Shown: positions 24,916-31,819 of the stretch, piece by piece
Position numbering within the stretch: position 1 is the stretch's first letter
Layout: the number at the start of each line of letters is the position of its first letter
Assembly (NCBI GenBank): GCA_023150915.1
Contig: JAKLKA010000043.1
Span: 1 to 47,700 of the forward strand
DNA from: Polyangiaceae bacterium
Lineage (GTDB): Bacteria; Myxococcota_A; Polyangia; Polyangiales; Polyangiaceae
Direction: 5' to 3'
DNA: 47,700 nt
The notes under the pieces: model-generated
What the model saw: only the letters and a program-made list of their open reading frames with translations
Told to the model about the DNA's origin: nothing
Databases searched by the model: none
Position numbers and translations under genes: made by a program

Positions 24916-26403
24916 ATGCGTGGTTTGCTGCTCGCGGGTCTGACGGTCGCCGTGTTGGGGCTCTGGTCGGGTTGCTCGTCGTCGAGCACCAACGTCGCGT
25001 CCGGTGGCTCGGGGGGCAGCGATGGGGGCGGGTCGAGCGGCAGCGGCGGCGCGGTGGGCGGCGCCAGCGGCAGTGGCGGGGATGCCAGCGTCGACGTGCC
25101 GTCACCCGCCTGCGACTCGAACGAGAAACCCGACGGCCAGGCGGTTTTCGTCAGCCCCGAGGGGGACGACACCACGGGCAGCGGCAGCATGGACAAGCCG
25201 CTCAAGACCCTGGGGCAGGCCCTCAAGCTGGCGGTGAACAGCGGGCCAAAACTGGTGGTCGCCGATCAGGGCACCTACAAAGAGAGCGTGACCTTCGACT
25301 CGAAGGTCGCAGGCGTGGCGGTGCGCGGGGGCTTCAAGAAGACCGGCACCCTGTGGGTACGGGACTGCGACACCGCCGCCCGCCAGAAGACGGTGATCGA
25401 TTCGCCGACCAACGTTGGCGTTCGCGTCGAGAACGTGGCGGCAAAGCTCGAGACCCTGTCGGTGCAAACCAAGAGCACGGGCACGAAGGCGGCGGGCGCT
25501 GCCGGTGAGAGTCAGTACGGGGTGTTCGTGACGGGCGACGACGCCAGCGTGTCGCTGACCGACGTGCGCGTGGTCGCCGGCGCCGGCGGGGACGGCGGCG
25601 ACGCGGTGAAGCTGATCGCCAGCACGCCGGTGACGTGCGACGGGCTGGCCGGCTGCAGCAACGGCGGCAGCGGCACGCCCGGAACCGCCGGCACCGACGC
25701 ACCGGCGAGCACCTTCGACCTTGCCGGGCACTTGCCCGGAAACGGTGCGGACGGCAAGCCGTCGTCGTCGGGGAGCAACGGGACGGCGGGCACGGACGAC
25801 GGCACCACCAAGACGGGCTGTCACTCGCCCGGGTGCGCCGGCGTGTGCAACGACAAGAACTGCGGCGCCGTTGGAACGGCGTTCTCGGTCAAAGGCCAGA
25901 AGGGGAAGTGCGGCTGCGGCGGGCTGGGCGGAAGCTCGGGCGGCGGCGGCTGGGGCGGCGGCGCGTCGGTGGCGCTCTTCGTGTCGGGCAAGGGCGCGGT
26001 CACCGTGGCGTTCAGCGAGCTCGCTTCGCAGAGCGGGGGCAAAGGCTCTGCCGGCAAGGCCGGCGCTCTGGGTGTCGAGGGCACCGATGGCAGCAAGGGC
26101 GCCAACGTGACGTGCCACACCAACTGCTACTCCGCGTCGCCGTGCGGGAACTGTGAGCAGAACTCCGAAATCGCCACCGGCGGCACCAAGGGCGGCCTGG
26201 GCGGGAAGGGCGGCGACGGCAAGCCGGGCGGCAACGGCGCGGGCGGTCCGTCGGTCGCGATCGTTCGCGTGGGTGGCGCCGTGGTCACGCTCTCGGACGG
26301 CAGCTTGCCCAATCCCGGCAAGGGCGGTCTCGGGGCTGGCAGCGCGCCCGCGGGCAAGTCGGTGAACGAGCTGATTCTCTCGGCGGACGGTGGCGCGCTC
26401 TGA
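24916..26403 (+). CDS. Gly-rich lipoprotein with DUF1565/beta-helix-like domain
   Basis: 495 residues. Signal and lipobox are at 1-20 (LWSGC), then a Gly/Ser linker to about 60. Residues about 75-210 resemble the DUF1565 start of right-handed beta-helix proteins (VFVSPEGDDTTGSGSMDKPLKTLGQAL, VADQGTYKESVTF, GVAVRGGF). The rest is rich in Gly/Asn with several Cys-containing turns (CHSPGCAGVCNDKNCG, CGNCEQ) and alternates short strands with GGxGG turns, as expected of an irregular beta-helix. Likely an outer-surface protein; a polysaccharide target is possible but not shown. It overlaps no other real gene; the PI-PLC-like gene starts 20 nt after its stop. Confidence 0.65.
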   Translation: MRGLLLAGLTVAVLGLWSGCSSSSTNVASGGSGGSDGGGSSGSGGAVGGASGSGGDASVDVPSPACDSNEKPDGQAVFVSPEGDDTTGSGSMDKPLKTLGQALKLAVNSGPKLVVADQGTYKESVTFDSKVAGVAVRGGFKKTGTLWVRDCDTAARQKTVIDSPTNVGVRVENVAAKLETLSVQTKSTGTKAAGAAGESQYGVFVTGDDASVSLTDVRVVAGAGGDGGDAVKLIASTPVTCDGLAGCSNGGSGTPGTAGTDAPASTFDLAGHLPGNGADGKPSSSGSNGTAGTDDGTTKTGCHSPGCAGVCNDKNCGAVGTAFSVKGQKGKCGCGGLGGSSGGGGWGGGASVALFVSGKGAVTVAFSELASQSGGKGSAGKAGALGVEGTDGSKGANVTCHTNCYSASPCGNCEQNSEIATGGTKGGLGGKGGDGKPGGNGAGGPSVAIVRVGGAVVTLSDGSLPNPGKGGLGAGSAPAGKSVNELILSADGGAL

Positions 26404-26410
26404 AACCAGC

Positions 26411-26416
26411 TATCCT
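26411..26416 (+). promoter_or_regulatory. -10-like TATCCT, 6 nt before GTG (leaderless type)
   Basis: The hexamer lies in the 19-nt gap between two lipoprotein genes on the same strand; the GTG start of the PI-PLC-like gene follows at 26423. It supports that GTG as the true start. Confidence 0.45.
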
Positions 26417-26422
26417 GCCACG

Positions 26423-27427
26423 GTGAGGCTGCTCGCCGTCGGGCTGGGGTGCTGGGGGTTATTGGGCTGCGGTTCCGACGACCCCGCGGCCGACGGCCCG
26501 CTGAAGTTCGACTACCCGCGCGACGCAGAGATCCGCATCAACCAGCTTCAGGCCAAGGGCTCTCACAACAGCTATCACGTCGAGACCGAGGGCATGACGG
26601 TCAAGGCGTTGCAGTACACGCACGCGCCGCTGGGCGTGCAGCTGGCCGAGCAGGGCGTGCGCAAGGTCGAGCTGGACACGCGCTTCGACCTGGAGAACGG
26701 CGAGCACTATGTGGTCCACATTCCCCTGATCGACGAGCAGTCGAACTGCCGGCGCCTGGTGGACTGCCTGAAGGCGCTCTCGGTGTGGTCGAAGAAGAAC
26801 CCGGGCCATCACCCGCTGTTCGTGCAGATCGAGCCGAAGGACGGCCTGCCTCAAGATCCCGAGACCCGCTTCGAGGCGCTGCACGCCGAGATCCTCTCGC
26901 AGTGGGAGCGGAGTCGCATCCTCACGCCCGACGACGTGCGGGGCGGTGCCGCCACCCTGCGCGAGGCCCTGGTCACGGGGGGGTGGCCAACCCTGGGCCA
27001 GGCCCGCGGCAAGGTCGTGTTCTACGTGGACGAGAGCGGCCCGTGGCGTGATGCCTACACCCACGGCGACAAGCACCTCGAGGGTCGCCTGATGTTCGCG
27101 TCTTCGAAAGCAGGCGCCGATTACGAGGCGGCCTACGTGATCAACGACCCGACTTCGGCCGAGATCGCGGTGCGCGTGAAAGAGGGCTTCATCGTGCGCA
27201 CCCGCGCCGACGCGGACAACGTGGAGCCGTTCGCCGCCGACACCAGCAAGCGCGACACGGCCTTCGCCAGCGGCGCGCAGCTGATCAGCACCGACTACCC
27301 CGCGCCCGTCGAGGGCGTGAACTACCTGGTCGAGATCCCGGGGGGCACGCCGTCGCGCTGCAACCCGCTGGTGGCGCCCGCGGGCTGCACCTCCGAGGAC
27401 ATCGAGAACCCCGCGTTCATCCGCTGA
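26423..27427 (+). CDS. Ca2+-dependent phosphoinositide phospholipase C-like lipoprotein
   Basis: 334 residues from a GTG start. Residues 1-16 form a signal peptide with lipobox (LLGC). The catalytic TIM-barrel region shows the PI-PLC-C1 pattern: QLQAKGSHNSYHVE (first catalytic His), KVELDTRFD, HYVVHIPLID (second His region), LFVQIEPKD and LISTDYPAPVEGVNY near the end. Known: this family cleaves phosphoinositides or related phosphodiesters in a metal-dependent way. The physiological substrate outside a bacterium is unclear; it may attack host or prey lipids. Its stop codon is followed in the same frame by the C-terminus of another protein family. Confidence 0.75.
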   Translation: MRLLAVGLGCWGLLGCGSDDPAADGPLKFDYPRDAEIRINQLQAKGSHNSYHVETEGMTVKALQYTHAPLGVQLAEQGVRKVELDTRFDLENGEHYVVHIPLIDEQSNCRRLVDCLKALSVWSKKNPGHHPLFVQIEPKDGLPQDPETRFEALHAEILSQWERSRILTPDDVRGGAATLREALVTGGWPTLGQARGKVVFYVDESGPWRDAYTHGDKHLEGRLMFASSKAGADYEAAYVINDPTSAEIAVRVKEGFIVRTRADADNVEPFAADTSKRDTAFASGAQLISTDYPAPVEGVNYLVEIPGGTPSRCNPLVAPAGCTSEDIENPAFIR

Positions 27428-27730
27428 CTCTCGACCTGGGTGAACGTGGGCGCAAACACCGACGCGGCCTCGTTCCAGTTCCAGAACAACCTCTGGTACG
27501 CGCACGACGCCCCCGCGCAGTCGAAGCCCACGAACCTGCCCGCGGCCGAGACCGGCGGCATCGCCGGGACGGATCCCTCGCTGGCCAACCCGGCTGGTGG
27601 CGACTATTCGATCGCGAAGGCCAGTGCAGCGGCCGGGAAGGGGGCGGCCGGCACCGGAGTCACGGCCGACGTCACCGGCAAGTGCTACGCCGCGCCCCCC
27701 AGCATCGGGGCCTACGAGCCGCTGCCCTGA
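27428..27730 (+). pseudogene. C-terminal remnant of a right-handed beta-helix protein
   Basis: Starting directly after the TGA at 27425-27427 and in the same frame, about 100 residues read LSTWVNVGANTDAASFQFQNNLWYA and continue with the FNNLWY, GDPSL-like and SIGAYEPLP patterns typical of the last turn of DUF1565/pectin-lyase-like proteins (ending in GAYEP). There is no signal peptide, the first in-frame start is GTG at 27440, and no ribosome binding site is visible. The rest of the parent gene is missing. Most likely a leftover of a gene whose 5' part was replaced by, or fused with, the PI-PLC-like gene. Readthrough of the TGA would add it to that enzyme. Confidence 0.65.
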
Positions 27731-27731
27731 C

Positions 27732-28730
27732 TCACGGCAGCGGGTGCTTCTGGAACAGGTCCCACATCGCGTCGTTCGCGATCAGGTCCTGGGTGGTCTT
27801 GCCGAACCCCAGGGCAGACATGTCCATCCCGCCCGGCCAGGTGTGCCCGCCGTCGTCGATGGTGCAGAACACCACCTCGGCGCCGTCTTTGCAGCCCGAG
27901 TAGGTGTCGCAGTGGCTGTCGCCCTTCTTGAACGTCTCGGTGGGGGTGGGGTTGCAACCGTTCCGCGTGACCCACGCCTGATTCGAGCTCTGGCTGGCTG
28001 CATAGCTGACCAGCTTGTCGGCGGTGCCGTTGAACGCGATCATCGAGATGCCGCGTGACGGGTTGCACGACGCCATGCCGTTGAAGGCGGCAACCGGGGC
28101 GACGGCGGCGTAGCGCTCGGCCCGCTCGCACGCCAGGCGGTGAGAGAGGAAGCCGCCGTTCGACAGCCCCGTGGCAAAGATGCGCTTCTCGTCGACGCAC
28201 AGCAGCGTCTCGAGCTCGTCCAAGATCGCGTCGGCGAAGCCCACGTCGTCCCGGCTCGAGTCGGCCGAGCAGCAAGCGCCCGCGTTCCAGGTCTGCGAGC
28301 CGTCCGACTCCGACAGCCCTTGCGGGTTGACCACGATGAAGCCCGCGGCGTCGGCCTTGCTGAACAGCTTGCTCACCGTTTCATGCAGCGGCGCGGCCTC
28401 GCCGAAGCTCGCGGCGGTGCGGCCGTGGAAGTTCATCACCACCGCCGTCGGCTTCGAAGCGTCGTACCCCGGCGGCAGGTGCAGGTGGTAGACGCGCTCG
28501 CCGCCGCCGTGGGTGAGGGTGCGCTTGCCGCCGGCGGGCGCGGCCTTGCCGCAGCCCGTGGCCGAGCCGCCGGCGCCCGCGCTGCCGCCCGACCCCGACG
28601 CGCCACCCGTGGCTGCCCCGCCCGCGCCCGCTGCCCCGCCCGCACCGCCGGTGCCGGTGATCGACGTGGTGTCGTCACCCCCACAGGCGGTCAGCAGCAC
28701 CACGAGGCAGATCACGGGAAGGCGCGTCAT
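27732..28730 (-). CDS. Extracellular PHB-depolymerase/LpqC-like esterase lipoprotein
   Basis: 332 residues. Signal with lipobox (LLTAC, Cys16), a Gly/Ala/Ser linker to about 60, then an alpha/beta hydrolase of the LpqC/esterase-PHB family. Visible are PAVVMNFHGR-like HG oxyanion region, the nucleophile elbow GLSNGGFLSH (Gly-x-Ser-x-Gly), the acid region FNGTADKLVSY and the catalytic His in DDGGHTWPGG, a hallmark of this family. It probably hydrolyses feruloyl, acetyl or polyester bonds outside the cell. It is convergent with the beta-helix remnant; the two stop codons lie 1 nt apart. Confidence 0.85.
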   Translation of the reverse strand: MTRLPVICLVVLLTACGGDDTTSITGTGGAGGAAGAGGAATGGASGSGGSAGAGGSATGCGKAAPAGGKRTLTHGGGERVYHLHLPPGYDASKPTAVVMNFHGRTAASFGEAAPLHETVSKLFSKADAAGFIVVNPQGLSESDGSQTWNAGACCSADSSRDDVGFADAILDELETLLCVDEKRIFATGLSNGGFLSHRLACERAERYAAVAPVAAFNGMASCNPSRGISMIAFNGTADKLVSYAASQSSNQAWVTRNGCNPTPTETFKKGDSHCDTYSGCKDGAEVVFCTIDDGGHTWPGGMDMSALGFGKTTQDLIANDAMWDLFQKHPLP

Positions 28731-28737
28731 GAGGCGC

Positions 28738-28743
28738 AGGGTA
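28738..28743 (-). promoter_or_regulatory. -10-like TACCCT, 7 nt before ATG (leaderless type)
   Basis: The minus-strand hexamer ends exactly at the boundary of the rsmI gene (its stop is at 28744). The esterase ATG at 28730 follows 7 nt later. No Shine-Dalgarno. Confidence 0.4.
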
Positions 28744-29574
28744 TCATCGTTCCGAGATGGCGATCACGCGAGCGTAGACCTCGCGCCGCGGGCGCCCGCT
28801 CCACGCCGTCAGACGATCCGCCACGTCGCGCGCCGACGCGCCCGTGCCCAGCTCTTGCCGGATGCGCGCGTCGATCTGGTCGTCGGTCGGCAGGGCCACG
28901 GCGACCGCCATCGCTCCGAGCACGATCACCACCTCGCCCCTGAGCTCGCGGCTCTCTCTTGCCAGCTCGGCCAGGCTGCCACGCAGGGCCTCTTCGTGCA
29001 GCTTGGTCAGCTCGCGACACACCGCGGCCGGGCGCTCGGGCATTCGCTGGGCAAGATCGGCCAGCGTGCTCGGCGTGCGGCCGGGCGCTTCGAAGATCAC
29101 CACCGGCTCGGTCGCGCTCGCGATGCGATCGATGGCCGCGGTTCGCTTGCTGCCCTGGCGCGGCAAGAAGCCGGCGAAGAAGTAGGCGGCGTCCACCAGC
29201 CCCGAGAGCGCGATGGCCGTGGCCACCGCCGACGGGCCCGGCACCACCGTGACACACAGCGAGCGCGCGACGGCGGCCCGCACCAGCTCGCTGCCGGGGT
29301 CGCTGATCGATGGCATGCCCGCGTCGGTGACGAAGGCGATGGTCTCGCCGGCGGCAACGCGATCGAGCACCGCGCTCAGCGCGCGGGCGCTGGCATTGGC
29401 GTCCAGGCAGACCAGCGGTTTCTTGCCGATGCCCAGGTGCGACAGCAGCGCGCGCGTGCGCCGGGTGTCCTCGGCGGCCACGCCGTCGGCGGCCTTCAGC
29501 GTCTCGATGGCGCGGAGGGTGATGTCTCCGAGATTGCCGATGGGTGTTCCGACCAGGACGAGCGCGCCGGCCAT
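28744..29574 (-). CDS. rsmI: 16S rRNA (cytidine(1402)-2'-O)-methyltransferase RsmI
   Basis: Methylates the ribose of C1402 in the decoding centre. 276 residues: LVLVGTPIGNLGDITLRAIETL at the start, the EDTRRTRALLSHLGI signature, VTDAGMPSISDPGSELV (SAM/tetrapyrrole-methylase fold) and FFAGFLPRQGSKR. Complete. It follows the sigma factor gene by 9 nt in the same direction, so the two are likely co-transcribed. Confidence 0.95.
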   Translation of the reverse strand: MAGALVLVGTPIGNLGDITLRAIETLKAADGVAAEDTRRTRALLSHLGIGKKPLVCLDANASARALSAVLDRVAAGETIAFVTDAGMPSISDPGSELVRAAVARSLCVTVVPGPSAVATAIALSGLVDAAYFFAGFLPRQGSKRTAAIDRIASATEPVVIFEAPGRTPSTLADLAQRMPERPAAVCRELTKLHEEALRGSLAELARESRELRGEVVIVLGAMAVAVALPTDDQIDARIRQELGTGASARDVADRLTAWSGRPRREVYARVIAISER

Positions 29575-29583
29575 GGTCCGGGC

Positions 29584-30660
29584 TCAGCCGCCGCTCACGC
29601 CTACGGCGTCACCCAAGCGCTCGGTCAAGAAGATGCGCAGCTTGCCGGTCAGCCGCGCCTCGAGCTGGCGTACGCGCTCGCGCGACACGCCGAACTCGTC
29701 CCCCAGCTGCTGCAGCGTCAGCGGCTCGTCTGCCACCAAGCGTTTGTCGAAGATGGCGACGTCTTTGTCCTTCAGGGTGGTGCGGAACTCGGCCAAGTGC
29801 ACCTTGAGCAGTTCCTGGATCTCGCTCGACTCGGCCGACTCGTCGGGGCCCGCGGCGGTGGCGGGCAAGAGGTCCATCCGCGTGGTCGGCTTGCCGTCGC
29901 TCTCGCCCACCTGCGCGTCCAGCGAGGCGTCTGCCCGGGACAGCCGCCGGTCCATCTCGACCACCTCTTGCTCTTCCACGTCCAGCCGCTTGGCGATCTC
30001 GGCGTGGGTGGGCTCGATGCCCATGGCGGTGAGCTTCTGCTTCTCTTTGCTCAGGTTGAAGAACAACTTGCGCTGCGCCTGGGTGGTGCCGATCTTCACC
30101 ATGCGCCAGTTGTTCAGAATGAAGCGCAAGATGTACGCGCGAATCCACCAGGCCGCGTAGCTCGACAGCTTCACCCCGCGGTAAGGGTCATAGCGCTTCA
30201 CCGCCTGCATCAGGCCGATGTTGCCCTCTTGCACCAGGTCCATCATGTTGCGGTACGCGCGGCGGTACTCGTAGGCGATCTTCACCACCAGGCGCAGGTT
30301 GGCGGTGACCAGGCGTGCCGCGGCGTCCACGTCTTGCGTCTCGGCGTAACGCACCGCCAGCTCGTGAGCCTGCTCGGCCGTGAGCAGCGGGTGGCGCTGC
30401 ACCTCGCGCATGTAGATCGTCATCGGGTCGAGGCGCGCCAGCGAAAGGCCGCGCTCGTCTTCCCCGGACGTTGCAGGCGCGTCGTCCACCACCTCGGCGG
30501 TGGTGTCTACGAAGGCGTCCTCCGAGACCTCGCCCACCAGCTCGTCGTCGCCGCCTTCGCCGCCTTCGCCTGCTTCTTCGCTCTCGTCACCCGCCTCGGG
30601 GTCGTGCTCGGCGCTCGGCGCTTTCGCCTTGGATTCGCTCTTCTTCTTGCGCGCTGCCAT
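29584..30660 (-). CDS. RNA polymerase sigma factor, RpoH (sigma-32) family
   Basis: 358 residues. Regions 1.2-2 run from about 78 to 185 with [31 protein letters not shown] (core binding) and [18 protein letters not shown] (-10 recognition). The RpoH box QRKLFFNL (197-204) is diagnostic for heat-shock-type sigma factors and is the site of DnaK/FtsH control in E. coli. Region 4 has [24 protein letters not shown]. In myxobacteria several RpoH-like paralogues (such as SigB and SigC of M. xanthus) act in development rather than heat shock, so the role here is open. Unusual: the first 75 residues are a Lys-rich then very acidic low-complexity extension. Confidence 0.9.
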   Translation of the reverse strand: MAARKKKSESKAKAPSAEHDPEAGDESEEAGEGGEGGDDELVGEVSEDAFVDTTAEVVDDAPATSGEDERGLSLARLDPMTIYMREVQRHPLLTAEQAHELAVRYAETQDVDAAARLVTANLRLVVKIAYEYRRAYRNMMDLVQEGNIGLMQAVKRYDPYRGVKLSSYAAWWIRAYILRFILNNWRMVKIGTTQAQRKLFFNLSKEKQKLTAMGIEPTHAEIAKRLDVEEQEVVEMDRRLSRADASLDAQVGESDGKPTTRMDLLPATAAGPDESAESSEIQELLKVHLAEFRTTLKDKDVAIFDKRLVADEPLTLQQLGDEFGVSRERVRQLEARLTGKLRIFLTERLGDAVGVSGG

Positions 30661-30685
30661 CGAACCCTGTTCCCGGGAGAGGCGA

Positions 30686-30715
30686 CAGGTTGCGTCTCGT
30701 GCGACAGCCCGTCAA
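30686..30715 (-). promoter_or_regulatory. Candidate promoter of the sigma factor gene
   Basis: On the minus strand TTGACG (30715-30710) is followed after 18 nt by AACCTG (30691-30686); the -10 box is poor. AGGG precedes the ATG of the sigma gene by 5 nt. The -35 is a good match, so the site may also be read by an alternative sigma factor. Confidence 0.3.
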
Positions 30716-30747
30716 GGCTGGGGCGGACGAGTGGGAATTCCAAGTGG

Positions 30748-31794
30748 TCAGAAGGAACCGGTGACCATCACCGACTGGTAGCCGACGCTCACGGCGTTCA
30801 CGCGCGGACCACGCGGCCTGACCACCGTGGCGGTCTTCTCGGTCTTCTTGCCGCTCATCAGATAGAGCACCGTCCCGGTGCCCAGGCCCACCACGCCGAC
30901 CACCAGACCCACGTTGGCGATGGTCTGATACTGCTTGCCGGCGTCGCGCTCTTCTTCCAGGTTCGACGGGCAGACGCCGTCTTTGCACTCGTCTTCCAGC
31001 TTGCTGTGCTTGGCGTTGTTCATCGCACCGAAGATGCCGAAGGTCGCGAGCCCCGCGACGCCGACGCCACCGGCGATGTACGCCCAGGTTCGCATGCTCG
31101 GGCCGCCGCCGCTGGTAGAAGCCTCGACCTTGGCCGACGCCGTTCCCGAGCCGGCGCCGGTGCCTGCGGCCGGCGAGGCGCCGGCCGGGGAAAGCGCTAC
31201 TGCCACCTCGCTGCCTGCCGCCGCGTCGACTTCCTTCACCGTCTCTTTGCCGTCGTTGCCCACCAGCTCGACCCGGATCTTTCCGGGCGTCACCGCCACC
31301 GGTTTGCCCCAGTCGGCCTCGGGGATCTCTCTGCTGTGCACCGTGACGCGCGAACCCGGTCCGGCGCCGGTCACCGTGAGCTTGACGAACGCCAGCTTGG
31401 CCTTGAGATCGCCCTGCTCGGTCCTAGCGCTGTTCGCGGTGTCGGCGTACTTCGGATCTTTCTGCGCGGCCGCTTCTGCCTCGGCCAGGGTCTTGTCGTA
31501 CTCGAGCCAGGCCTCTTCGAGCTTGCCGAGCTCCACCAGCTCGCGAGCGATCATCAGATGCGAGTTCGGGCTCGCGACGGCCCCGTACGACTCTTTGAAT
31601 GCCGCCAGCGCGTCGTCGTGCTTCTTCGCCTTCGCCGCCTTCATGCCCTTCTGGAAGGCTTTCTGCGCAGTGTCCTTCTGCTCGGCGGTGGCGGTCTCGG
31701 GGGGCGCGCCCTGAGCCAGAGCAGGGTGGGACAGCGAAACGGCCGACAGCGCCAGGGCGCCGGTCAGAAGTGCAGTCGAGATCGCGTGTCGCAT
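30748..31794 (-). CDS. Secreted TPR-like protein with two membrane segments
   Basis: 348 residues. The signal peptide is at 1-27 (cleavage after ALA). Residues about 38-115 form helical TPR-like repeats (AFQKGMKAAKAKKHDDALAAFKESYGAV, MIARELVELGKLEEAWLEYDKTL), then a beta-rich PEGA-like region (about 135-200), an Ala/Gly linker, and two hydrophobic segments (about 237-258 and 290-312) around a Cys-containing charged loop. The order of parts in the C-terminal half repeats that of the PEGA protein at 6451-7587, so they belong to one myxobacterial family. The ATG has GAGGAA 8 nt upstream. It follows the pseudokinase gene by 25 nt and could sense or support that protein. Confidence 0.65.
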   Translation of the reverse strand: MRHAISTALLTGALALSAVSLSHPALAQGAPPETATAEQKDTAQKAFQKGMKAAKAKKHDDALAAFKESYGAVASPNSHLMIARELVELGKLEEAWLEYDKTLAEAEAAAQKDPKYADTANSARTEQGDLKAKLAFVKLTVTGAGPGSRVTVHSREIPEADWGKPVAVTPGKIRVELVGNDGKETVKEVDAAAGSEVAVALSPAGASPAAGTGAGSGTASAKVEASTSGGGPSMRTWAYIAGGVGVAGLATFGIFGAMNNAKHSKLEDECKDGVCPSNLEEERDAGKQYQTIANVGLVVGVVGLGTGTVLYLMSGKKTEKTATVVRPRGPRVNAVSVGYQSVMVTGSF

Positions 31795-31819
31795 GCAGGT
31801 GTTCCTCGAATGGCTGATG

